Shown here piece by piece: positions 34,558-41,409 of a stretch of 64,000 nt of DNA. The notes under the pieces are model-generated. The model searched no databases, was not told where the DNA came from, and saw only the letters and a program-made list of their open reading frames with translations. Each line of letters begins with the position of its first letter. The stretch's first letter is position 1. Source of the stretch: an uncultured Flavobacteriaceae bacterium (GTDB taxonomy: Bacteria > Bacteroidota > Bacteroidia > Flavobacteriales > Flavobacteriaceae); the NCBI GenBank assembly GCA_943788695.1, contig CALSRG010000001.1, positions 682,001 through 746,000 on the forward strand. Reading direction: 5' to 3'. The translations under genes were made by a program, and so were the position numbers.

Positions 34558-35694
34558 ATGATTTTTGATAAACAGACCGTATTAAATGCTTTAAGGACCA
34601 TCACTACACCTGGTGATGCAGAAAATATGGTTGATAGTGGTGCACTAAAAAATGTCGTAATCTTTGGGGATGAAGTTATCGTCGATGTCACTATTTCGAA
34701 TCCCACTTTACAGGCTAAAAAACGAACAGAAGTTGATATTATGAAAACCATTCATGATCTCGTTTTTGAGAAGGCTAAAGTGCAGGTTCGTGTTTCTGTA
34801 GATAAGCCTGCTGCGGCTTCAAATGCCCCAACAATTAAAGGTCAGCCCATTGAAGGTATTCAAAATATTATTGCTGTGGCATCAGGAAAAGGTGGTGTTG
34901 GTAAGAGTACAGTAACATCTAATTTGGCAGTTACTTTGTCAAAAATGGGGTTTAAGGTAGGTGTTTTGGATGCTGATATTTATGGTCCTTCTATCCCAAT
35001 GATGTTTGACGTTTTTGACGAGCGCCCTCTTTCTGTAGAAGTCAACGGAAAAGCTAAAATGAAACCGGTCGAAAATTATGGTTTAAAAATTTTGTCAATT
35101 GGCTTTTTCACTAAGCCAAACCAAGCTGTAATTTGGCGCGGACCTATGGCCTCAAAAGCCCTCAATCAAATGATTTTTGATGCAGACTGGGGTGAATTAG
35201 ACTTCTTACTTGTTGATTTGCCACCAGGTACTGGGGACATTCATTTGAGCATCATGCAAGCTATGCCACTAACTGGTGCCATTGTTGTAAGTACGCCCCA
35301 ATCGGTTGCTTTGGCTGACGCGAGAAAGGGGGTGGCGATGTTCAAACAAGATAGCATTCAAGTCCCGGTTTTAGGAATTATTCAAAATATGGCATATTTC
35401 ACACCTAAAGAATTGCCAGAGAATAAATATTATATTTTTGGTCAGGGTGGCGCAGAGCGTCTTTCCGAAGACTTAGAAGTTCCTTTTTTAGGTGAAATTC
35501 CAATTGTTCAAACCATTCGAGAAGCTGGTGACGTTGGTCGTCCAGCAGCACTTCAGGATGAAGGGCCACTACCAGAAATATTTGAAAATATTACTCAAAA
35601 CATTGTTTCCGAAATGGTAAAGCGGCATAATAGTCTGCCACCTACAGAAGCAATTAAAATAACCACGATGGCAGGATGTTCTGCGCCAAAATAA
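34558..35694 (+). CDS. mrp: Mrp/ApbC-type P-loop ATPase, Fe-S cluster carrier family
   Basis: Cytosolic ATPase of 378 residues. An N-terminal MIP18/DUF59 domain (~1-85; ALRTITTPGDAENMVDSGAL) is followed by the deviant Walker A of the family, VASGKGGVGKSTVTSNLAVT, switch motif VLDADIYGPSIPMMF, and DFLLVDLPPGTGDIHLS. The family binds and transfers [4Fe-4S] clusters through a C-x-x-C pair, but here that pair is absent: the place where it normally sits reads NMAYFTPKELPENKY and the only Cys in the protein is residue 375 in MAGCSAPK. First gene of an operon with nfu (6 nt), ferredoxin reductase and ferredoxin, consistent with an Fe-S role. Confidence 0.93.
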   Translation: MIFDKQTVLNALRTITTPGDAENMVDSGALKNVVIFGDEVIVDVTISNPTLQAKKRTEVDIMKTIHDLVFEKAKVQVRVSVDKPAAASNAPTIKGQPIEGIQNIIAVASGKGGVGKSTVTSNLAVTLSKMGFKVGVLDADIYGPSIPMMFDVFDERPLSVEVNGKAKMKPVENYGLKILSIGFFTKPNQAVIWRGPMASKALNQMIFDADWGELDFLLVDLPPGTGDIHLSIMQAMPLTGAIVVSTPQSVALADARKGVAMFKQDSIQVPVLGIIQNMAYFTPKELPENKYYIFGQGGAERLSEDLEVPFLGEIPIVQTIREAGDVGRPAALQDEGPLPEIFENITQNIVSEMVKRHNSLPPTEAIKITTMAGCSAPK

Positions 35695-35700
35695 TGGATT

Positions 35701-35937
35701 ATGACAGAAAAAACACTTAAAGCAAATATTGAAAAAGCTTTAGAGGAAATTCGTCCTTTTTTGCAGAATGACGGCGGTGATATTTCTCTTGTTAGTATCG
35801 ATGATTCGAAGACCGTGAAGGTTCGACTTGAAGGAGCTTGCACCAATTGCAGCGTGAATCAAATGACATTGAAGTCAGGCGTTGAAATGACAATTAAAAA
35901 ATACGCCCCTCAAATTGAAACCGTAGTAAATGTATAA
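35701..35937 (+). CDS. NFU-domain Fe-S cluster scaffold/carrier
   Basis: Small NifU C-terminal (NFU) domain protein of 78 residues. The cluster-binding C-x-x-C is in LEGACTNCSVNQMTLKSGVE, and IRPFLQNDGGDISLVSIDD is the conserved opening. The domain dimerises around one [4Fe-4S] cluster and passes it to target proteins. It starts 6 nt after mrp and ends 8 nt before the reductase, so it belongs to that operon. Confidence 0.94.
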   Translation: MTEKTLKANIEKALEEIRPFLQNDGGDISLVSIDDSKTVKVRLEGACTNCSVNQMTLKSGVEMTIKKYAPQIETVVNV

Positions 35938-35945
35938 ATTTCATC

Positions 35946-37001
35946 ATGATACAGTCTGATATTCTGATTATTGGTGCGGGACCTACAGGTTTATTTACAG
36001 TTTTTGAAGCTGGGCTGCTCAAGTTGCGTTGTCATTTAATTGATGCTTTAGTGCAGCCGGGAGGACAGTGTGCCGAAATCTATCCAAAAAAACCCATTTA
36101 TGACATTCCAGGATTTCCTGAAATACTAGCCGGAGATTTGGTAAACAATTTGATGGAACAATGTAAGCAGTTTGAACCAGGATTTACACTTGGCGAAAGA
36201 GCCGAAACTATTGAAAAACAACAAGACGGTTCTTTTGTTGTAACAACGGATAAAGGAACAAAGCACCAAGCTAAAGTTGTTGCTATTGCTGGTGGGTTAG
36301 GTAGTTTTGAGCCAAGAAAGCCATTAATTGATAATATTGAATTTTATGAAAACAAAGGAGTCGCCTTTGCCATTAAAGATCCAGAAATGTATCGTAATAA
36401 ATCCGTTGTTTTAGCGGGTGGTGGAGATTCTGCTTTGGACTGGGCCGTTTACTTGTCAAATGTGGCCTCTAAAGTCACTTTAATTCATCGTAGGAATGAA
36501 TTTAGAGGCGCTTTGGATTCTGTTGAAAAAGTACAAAATCTCAAACAACAGGGTCTAATTGACCTCATTACTCCGGCTGAAGTTACGGGACTTGAAGGTT
36601 CTAGTCATTTAGAAGCTATTACAATTCAAAAGGAAGATGAGACACCAATAAGACTTCAAACTGATGCTTTGATTCCGCTTTTTGGACTAACTCCAAAACT
36701 TGGACCAATAGCCAACTGGGGTTTAGATATTGAAAAAAACGCTATTAAGGTTGATAACACTCTAGACTATCAAACAAATATCCCAGGTGTTTTTGCTATT
36801 GGTGATGTCAATACCTATCCAGGTAAATTGAAATTGATATTATGCGGTTTTCATGAAGCTACACTTATGTGCCAGTCTGCCTACAAAATTATTCATCCAA
36901 ATAGAAAATCTATTTTTAAATACACTACGGTAAGTGGTGTAGATGGCTTTGACGGAACTCGCAAAGAAGCTCCCAAATCTATTATTAAATCAATCGATTA
37001 A
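35946..37001 (+). CDS. Ferredoxin--NADP(+) reductase, thioredoxin-reductase-like type
   Basis: FAD/NADPH oxidoreductase of 351 residues. FAD site: ILIIGAGPTGLFTVFEAGLL with the later IPGVFAIGDVNTYPGKLKL. NADPH site: VVLAGGGDSALDWAVYL, then LIHRRNEFRGA. The redox-active C-x-x-C of thioredoxin reductase is missing, and YPKKPIYDIPGFPEIL plus the C-terminal extension fit the YumC-type ferredoxin reductase. Its partner is almost certainly the ferredoxin encoded directly after it, which starts inside its stop codon (TAATG). Confidence 0.93.
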   Translation: MIQSDILIIGAGPTGLFTVFEAGLLKLRCHLIDALVQPGGQCAEIYPKKPIYDIPGFPEILAGDLVNNLMEQCKQFEPGFTLGERAETIEKQQDGSFVVTTDKGTKHQAKVVAIAGGLGSFEPRKPLIDNIEFYENKGVAFAIKDPEMYRNKSVVLAGGGDSALDWAVYLSNVASKVTLIHRRNEFRGALDSVEKVQNLKQQGLIDLITPAEVTGLEGSSHLEAITIQKEDETPIRLQTDALIPLFGLTPKLGPIANWGLDIEKNAIKVDNTLDYQTNIPGVFAIGDVNTYPGKLKLILCGFHEATLMCQSAYKIIHPNRKSIFKYTTVSGVDGFDGTRKEAPKSIIKSID

Positions 37002-37330
37002 TGCTAGACATTACCCTCCATATCACTGATCGTGATGGCATGACACATGAGGTTCAAGCACCAACAGATATGGTTATGAATGTCATGGAAGTTGTGAAAG
37101 GTTTTGAATTGGCACCTGAAGGAACGATAGGAATTTGTGGTGGTATGGCGATGTGTGCTTCCTGTCAGTGTTATATTGAATCCGATCATATTTTACCCCA
37201 ACAGAGTGATGACGAATTGGCAATGTTGTCTGAGGCATTTTTTGTTAAATCTAACAGTCGTTTAGGATGTCAAATTCAAATCACTGAAGAACTCGATGGT
37301 CTGCGTTTAACCCTAGCACCTGAGGAATAA
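37001..37330 (+). CDS. [2Fe-2S] ferredoxin (adrenodoxin type)
   Basis: Electron carrier of 109 residues with four cluster ligands at Cys46, Cys52, Cys55 and Cys90, spacing C-x5-C-x2-C-x34-C, the adrenodoxin/Isc-type arrangement (GICGGMAMCASCQCY and NSRLGCQIQI). The acidic stretch between is typical for docking to a reductase. Co-translated with the preceding reductase, so NADPH electrons would pass to it; recipients may be Fe-S assembly, as mrp and nfu are in the same operon, or a P450/desaturase encoded elsewhere. Confidence 0.94.
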   Translation: MLDITLHITDRDGMTHEVQAPTDMVMNVMEVVKGFELAPEGTIGICGGMAMCASCQCYIESDHILPQQSDDELAMLSEAFFVKSNSRLGCQIQITEELDGLRLTLAPEE

Positions 37331-38056
37331 TTAATATCCTAATTTAGATTGAGCGACTGGAAGTATTCGTTCTACAAAAAGAGCATAGGCCTGATTAGAA
37401 GGGTGTAGGTCATCAGTGGCAACAAGATTAGGGTCGTTTAATCCTTCTTGTGTAATGTCGGTAATGTTTACGAAATCGATGCCATTTTCTGCACAATAGT
37501 TTTCAGCGAAGGCGTTATAGGCGATCAAATCGGTAGTGATTTGACTTGGGTTAGCCATCGCTTGACCAAAAGGCGTGAAGGCATAGTCAGGTATTGAAAC
37601 TACAATAACTTTTGTTTTGTTTCCTGAAGCCTTTGCGATAGCAGTATTCAATAAGGCAACAAACTCATTTTCATAGAGTGAAAAAGGTTTTTGTTGGTAC
37701 TGATTGTTGACACCGATAAGCAAAGTGACCAAATCATTATCGCTACTTGGCGATGCATCATTGATGGCATTGATGAGGTTGGTTGTTGTCCAGCCAGTCT
37801 GAGCGATAATACTTAAATCGATCTCACTATTTTCAATATTATTTTCTAATGCGGATTTTAACTGGGCTGGCCAACGACAGGTATCGCAGACGCTTTCGCC
37901 AATAGTATAACTATCGCCAAGGGCTAGGAAATTAAAATGAGGCATATTAACAGTTTGATTAGACACGGATGTTAAATTTTCTTTCTTTGACTCACAGTTG
38001 AGTAAAATAAAGCATAGTGCGAAGCTAAGAAGTTTATGCCAAAGTTTAGAGATCAT
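37331..38056 (-). CDS. SGNH/GDSL hydrolase lipoprotein
   Basis: Secreted esterase-type enzyme of 241 residues. The signal ends in FILLNC, a lipobox. SGNH blocks: ALGDSYTIGE (nucleophile Ser), block III LIGVNNQYQ (Asn), and ATDDLHPSNQAY with the D-x-x-H pair of the catalytic triad. Substrate is unknown; relatives act on acetylated or acylated sugars and lipids. The stop codon abuts the ferredoxin stop (convergent, no gap), with no visible terminator. Confidence 0.9.
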   Translation of the reverse strand: MISKLWHKLLSFALCFILLNCESKKENLTSVSNQTVNMPHFNFLALGDSYTIGESVCDTCRWPAQLKSALENNIENSEIDLSIIAQTGWTTTNLINAINDASPSSDNDLVTLLIGVNNQYQQKPFSLYENEFVALLNTAIAKASGNKTKVIVVSIPDYAFTPFGQAMANPSQITTDLIAYNAFAENYCAENGIDFVNITDITQEGLNDPNLVATDDLHPSNQAYALFVERILPVAQSKLGY

Positions 38057-38226
38057 GCGTTTTGAACTTTTTTAGTTGATTCATAATACGGTCCAACAAT
38101 TCAATACGAACCTGAAGCATTTGGATTGTCACTTTTTTCCACATCAGTCTATTTATCGTCCTTTTTTTCTTCGGTTAGGATAATTTCATTGATCAGAGCC
38201 TTTATTTGAGCCGCAATAACTCTCAT
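38053..38226 (-). pseudogene. Possible degraded small gene between glutaryl-CoA dehydrogenase and SGNH gene
   Basis: A single minus-strand frame of 58 codons runs from an ATG at 38226 to TGA at 38053 with two internal stops (TAG after 25 codons, TGA after 41). The first part reads MRVIAAQIKALINEIILTEE and is helical and charged; the later parts are also rich in charged residues. A GGAGG lies 16 nt before the ATG. Two stops in 58 codons is near chance for non-coding DNA, so this may be nothing, a 25-codon peptide, or a remnant. Confidence 0.2.
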
Positions 38227-38252
38227 AATACTGTTTGTCGAACCTCCATTAT

Positions 38253-39431
38253 TTATTTGAAACCGTTTAGCCCTGTGATATCCATACCTGTAATCAGAAG
38301 GTGAATATCATGAGTGCCTTCGTAAGTGATTACACTTTCTAAATTCATCATATGTCTCATGATGGGATAATCCCCCGTGATTCCCATGCCGCCTAACATT
38401 TGACGTGCTTCACGAGCGATATTAATAGCCATTTCTACGTTATTTCTTTTTGCCATAGAAATTTGGGCTGATGTTGCACGTCCTTCATTTTTAAGAACAC
38501 CTAAGCGCCAAGCCATCAATTGGGCTTTGGTAATTTCAGTTATCATCTCAGCTAATTTTTTTTGTTGAAGCTGAAATTGACCAATAGGTTTTCCAAACTG
38601 AATACGCTCTTTACTGTAACGGAGGGCAGTATCGTAGCAATCCATAGCGGCACCAATTGCACCCCATGCTATGCCATATCTCGCAGAATCTAAACAACCA
38701 AGAGGTCCGCCAAGACCTGATTTGTTTGGCAATAAATTATGTTTAGGCACTTTGACATTGTCAAAAATTAGCTCACCAGTGGCGCTAGCTCGAAGCGACC
38801 ATTTGTTGTGCGTTTCTGGTGTGCTAAATCCTTCCATACCACGCTCAACAATTAACCCATGAATTCTACCTTCGTCGTTTTTAGCCCATACAATGGCAAT
38901 GTCGGCGAATGGAGCATTTGAAATCCACATCTTTGCGCCATTCAAAAGAAAATGGTCACCCATATCTTTATAATTTGTTGTCATACCACCTGGGTTGGAG
39001 CCGTGATCGGGTTCTGTCAGACCAAAACATCCCATGAGTTCACCTGAAGCTAATTTTGGTAAATATTTTTGCCGTTGATCCTCATTGCCATAGGCGTATA
39101 TTGGATACATTACCAATGATGATTGAACTGAAGCGGTGCTTCTTACACCCGAGTCGCCACGTTCAATTTCTTGCATAATCAAACCATAAGAAATTTGGTC
39201 TAATCCTGCGCCGCCGTAGGTCTCTGGAATATAGGGGCCAAAAGCTCCTATTTCAGCCAGCCCATGAACGATGCTTTGAGGAAATGTAGCTTTTTGAGCG
39301 GCATCTTCAATGATGGGTGAAACTTCGCGTTTTACCCATTCGCGAGCAGCAGCTCTGACAAGTTTGTGTTCTTCGGTTAAAAGATCATCTAAACCGAAAT
39401 AATCTGGTGATTCAAAAAGGTCTGGCTTCAT
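38253..39431 (-). CDS. Glutaryl-CoA dehydrogenase (acyl-CoA dehydrogenase family)
   Basis: FAD enzyme of 392 residues that oxidises and decarboxylates glutaryl-CoA to crotonyl-CoA at the end of lysine and tryptophan breakdown. Within the acyl-CoA dehydrogenase fold it has the glutaryl-CoA features: CFGLTEPDHGSNPGGMTT, ETHNKWSLRASATGELIFD, and the catalytic Glu in VITYEGTHDIHLLITG. It stands apart from other lysine genes, though a saccharopine dehydrogenase is 22 kb away. A -7 box is visible upstream. Confidence 0.92.
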   Translation of the reverse strand: MKPDLFESPDYFGLDDLLTEEHKLVRAAAREWVKREVSPIIEDAAQKATFPQSIVHGLAEIGAFGPYIPETYGGAGLDQISYGLIMQEIERGDSGVRSTASVQSSLVMYPIYAYGNEDQRQKYLPKLASGELMGCFGLTEPDHGSNPGGMTTNYKDMGDHFLLNGAKMWISNAPFADIAIVWAKNDEGRIHGLIVERGMEGFSTPETHNKWSLRASATGELIFDNVKVPKHNLLPNKSGLGGPLGCLDSARYGIAWGAIGAAMDCYDTALRYSKERIQFGKPIGQFQLQQKKLAEMITEITKAQLMAWRLGVLKNEGRATSAQISMAKRNNVEMAINIAREARQMLGGMGITGDYPIMRHMMNLESVITYEGTHDIHLLITGMDITGLNGFK

Positions 39432-39449
39432 AGTTGAATTTTATATCAA

Positions 39450-39457
39450 CAAAGTTA
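39450..39457 (-). promoter_or_regulatory. Putative -7 box of the glutaryl-CoA dehydrogenase gene
   Basis: CAAAGTTA on the plus strand reads TAACTTTG on the minus strand, an exact TAnnTTTG match 18 nt before the ATG at 39431. Confidence 0.45.
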
Positions 39458-39479
39458 AGTATTGTGTTAAATAATTAGT

Positions 39480-40010
39480 TCATTCTGGAAGATAAAGTTC
39501 AATTAATCCTTCGGGGGCGTTGACAAAAATTAGCTTATTTTCCCGATCTACTTTAGTGATAAAATCATCGTTAATAGGTATGAGTATCTCATTACTGTGA
39601 TGATCTATTTGAAAAATGGCTTGAGATGTTTGGTCGTTGACTGCCGTGATTTCACCGACTGGCCCAAATTGTTCATCAATTACCATGAAGCCAATGACTT
39701 CATGGAAATAAAACTTATTACCCTCAAGTTTTGGTAAGACGCCAATAGGAAGATAGAGATCGCAATGCATGAGATTGTCGGCATCAACTTCATTGTCCAC
39801 ATCCTCAAATTTGATGCGCAAAAGAGCCGATTTATGCAGTTGAGCTGAAGTGACAAAATAAGGCATCAGACGGTTATCATTTTCAATCAAAACTGCTTCC
39901 AGTTGCTCTATGATGTCCGGCTGATCAGTATCCATTTTAACAAGCAACTCACCCTTAAAACTAAATTTCCGAACTATGGTGCCAAAATAAAAGCAATTTT
40001 TTTTGTCCAT
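39480..40010 (-). CDS. rimM: Ribosome maturation factor RimM
   Basis: Assembly factor for the head of the 30S subunit; binds S19. The start is placed at the ATG ending at 40008 (MDKKNCFYFGTIVRKFSFKG), which fits the family opening; an upstream ATG at 40022 would add MLNI. Length is then 176 residues: an N-terminal RimM domain (GELLVKMDTDQPDII) and a PRC-barrel domain (KFYFHEVIGFMVIDEQFGPVG, then ILIPINDDFITKVD). It is downstream of rpsP on the same strand, the classic pairing, but a strong terminator lies between. Confidence 0.94.
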   Translation of the reverse strand: MDKKNCFYFGTIVRKFSFKGELLVKMDTDQPDIIEQLEAVLIENDNRLMPYFVTSAQLHKSALLRIKFEDVDNEVDADNLMHCDLYLPIGVLPKLEGNKFYFHEVIGFMVIDEQFGPVGEITAVNDQTSQAIFQIDHHSNEILIPINDDFITKVDRENKLIFVNAPEGLIELYLPE

Positions 40011-40022
40011 GATATTCAACAT

Positions 40023-40050
40023 AAAAAACCCGCTACGTCAGTAGCGGGTT
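40023..40050 (-). terminator. Terminator between rpsP and rimM
   Basis: A 10-bp perfect stem, AACCCGCTAC/GTAGCGGGTT, loop of 4, followed on the minus strand by a T6 tract (A run at 40023-40028 on plus). The T tract ends 1 nt before the first possible rimM ATG (40022), so rimM is expressed only by read-through or another promoter. Confidence 0.85.
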
Positions 40051-40076
40051 CAAATATACGATCTAAAAGGAAAAGA

Positions 40077-40718
40077 TTATTCTTCTTCTTTGCTTTCAGT
40101 TTCTTCTGACGGAATTTCTGATTCTTTCGCGACATCTTCCATCACTGGAGTACTAATCTCTTCAGCTGGTGTTTCAGTTGCTTCAATAACAACCTCAACA
40201 TCTGGAGCAACTTCTTCTACGGCTTCGGTTGACTCGGCAGCAGCTTCTCCTGCAATGACAGCAGCAGCGGCATCGGCTTGAGCTTTTAAACGTGCTTCGT
40301 TTGAAGCTTTTTCGGCTGCTAAAATTTCAGCAGCTTCAGCGGCTCTTTTAGCGGCTAAACCTGATGTTTTATCCGCAATTGCTTGAGCCTTACCACTCAG
40401 CCATCTTTGAAATTTTGCTTCAGCTTCCTCTTCGGTAAAGGCGCCTTTTTTAACGCCACCTCTAAGATGTTTTTTCATCAATGCACCTTTGTAAGACAAC
40501 AGTTGTTTTGCTGTATCGCTCGGTTGTGCGCCATTTTCTAACCACTTCACAGCTCCGTCAACATCGAGATCGATAGTCGCAGGATTGGTATTAGGGTTGT
40601 AAGTTCCAAGTTTTTCGAGATACTTTCCGTCTCTCTTCGAACGGGCATCAGCGGCAACTATCCAATAGAAAGGTTTGCCTTTTTTTCCATGACGCTGTAA
40701 TCTAATCTTTACTGACAT
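40077..40718 (-). CDS. rpsP: 30S ribosomal protein S16 with long acidic/Ala-rich C-terminal tail
   Basis: Small-subunit protein. The S16 core is the first ~80 residues (SVKIRLQRHGKKGKPFYWIV, ADARSKRDGKYLEKLGTYNP, LKMLSYKGA-like region before KKHLRGGVKKGAF). The remaining ~130 residues are an Ala/Glu/Lys-rich extension (AKRAAEAAEILAAEKASNEA, then acidic EEVAPDVEVVIEATE) with low complexity. Extensions here are common in Bacteroidota, but this one is longer than the conserved core; its role is unknown. Strong promoter and an inverted repeat precede it. Confidence 0.95.
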   Translation of the reverse strand: MSVKIRLQRHGKKGKPFYWIVAADARSKRDGKYLEKLGTYNPNTNPATIDLDVDGAVKWLENGAQPSDTAKQLLSYKGALMKKHLRGGVKKGAFTEEEAEAKFQRWLSGKAQAIADKTSGLAAKRAAEAAEILAAEKASNEARLKAQADAAAAVIAGEAAAESTEAVEEVAPDVEVVIEATETPAEEISTPVMEDVAKESEIPSEETESKEEE

Positions 40719-40731
40719 ATTATTAATTTAT

Positions 40732-40745
40732 GAGGTCACGACCTC
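40732..40745 (-). promoter_or_regulatory. Inverted repeat in the rpsP leader
   Basis: A 14-nt near-palindrome, GAGGTC-AC-GACCTC, lies 13 nt upstream of the rpsP ATG and within its leader. It could be a protein-binding site or a short hairpin; no role is shown. Confidence 0.35.
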
Positions 40746-40761
40746 GGTTATTAATGGAGCG

Positions 40762-40769
40762 CAAATATA
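40762..40769 (-). promoter_or_regulatory. rpsP -7 box
   Basis: CAAATATA on the plus strand reads TATATTTG on the minus strand, the ideal Bacteroidetes -7 box, 43 nt before the rpsP ATG at 40718. Confidence 0.6.
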
Positions 40770-40840
40770 GTATTATTTTATCGAGACTGTTAAAATATTT
40801 CCTTTTTTTGATTACTTTAGAACTCTGTTAGAAAGACCTT

Positions 40841-41317
40841 ATGAAACGCATCCTATTTTCGCTTACAATTTTGCTATTAGTCTCTGGTTGCACTGACGAT
40901 TTATTATTTAGTACCCCATCTCTTCAGGGTAAGTTGAATAATAATTTCGTTTGGCGTGCGTCAGCTTTTTCCGCCACTGTAGTATCGGACACCATTAATA
41001 TCAAAGGTTATAATGGTAACAATTCCTTGCAAATAATGATTCCTGCAACTAGTATTGGCAATTATGGCCTTAGCAGCAGCTCTTTTGCTAGCGTCAGTTT
41101 TATGCAGGATGGTTTGACTTACTCCACCTTAAATAACGGATCATCCGGTTTAGGACAATTAAGCGATGGTTTAATTGAATTAATTGAATATAATGCTGAA
41201 GAAAGATACGTTTCTGGAGAATTTTGGTTCACGGCGTATTCTTCAAATGGGGATTATTCCGCGAATTTCACGATCGGTAGAATTTTCAAAGTGCCTATTG
41301 CAACGCCAATACCATAG
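40841..41317 (+). CDS. DUF6252-like lipoprotein
   Basis: Lipoprotein of 158 residues (signal ending LLVSGC, then TDDLL). The mature part is beta-rich with FSTPSLQGKLNNNFVWRASA, TINIKGYNGNNSLQIMIPAT and a closing GRIFKVPI, a pattern I recognise from the flavobacterial family DUF6252. Function unknown. It stands alone between the divergent rpsP and dnaE, with its own short leader. Confidence 0.75.
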   Translation: MKRILFSLTILLLVSGCTDDLLFSTPSLQGKLNNNFVWRASAFSATVVSDTINIKGYNGNNSLQIMIPATSIGNYGLSSSSFASVSFMQDGLTYSTLNNGSSGLGQLSDGLIELIEYNAEERYVSGEFWFTAYSSNGDYSANFTIGRIFKVPIATPIP

Positions 41318-41409
41318 TATTGAAAGATATGTTTATAAGTGCTCGAGTTGTTTGGTGACTTGATTAATGATTTATATTAATTTTAGCTACTTAACGATAA
41401 AATCCGATT

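Noticed and set aside
35946..37001. Thioredoxin reductase
   Set aside because: The redox C-x-x-C is missing and a partner ferredoxin is encoded in overlap, so ferredoxin reductase is the better call.
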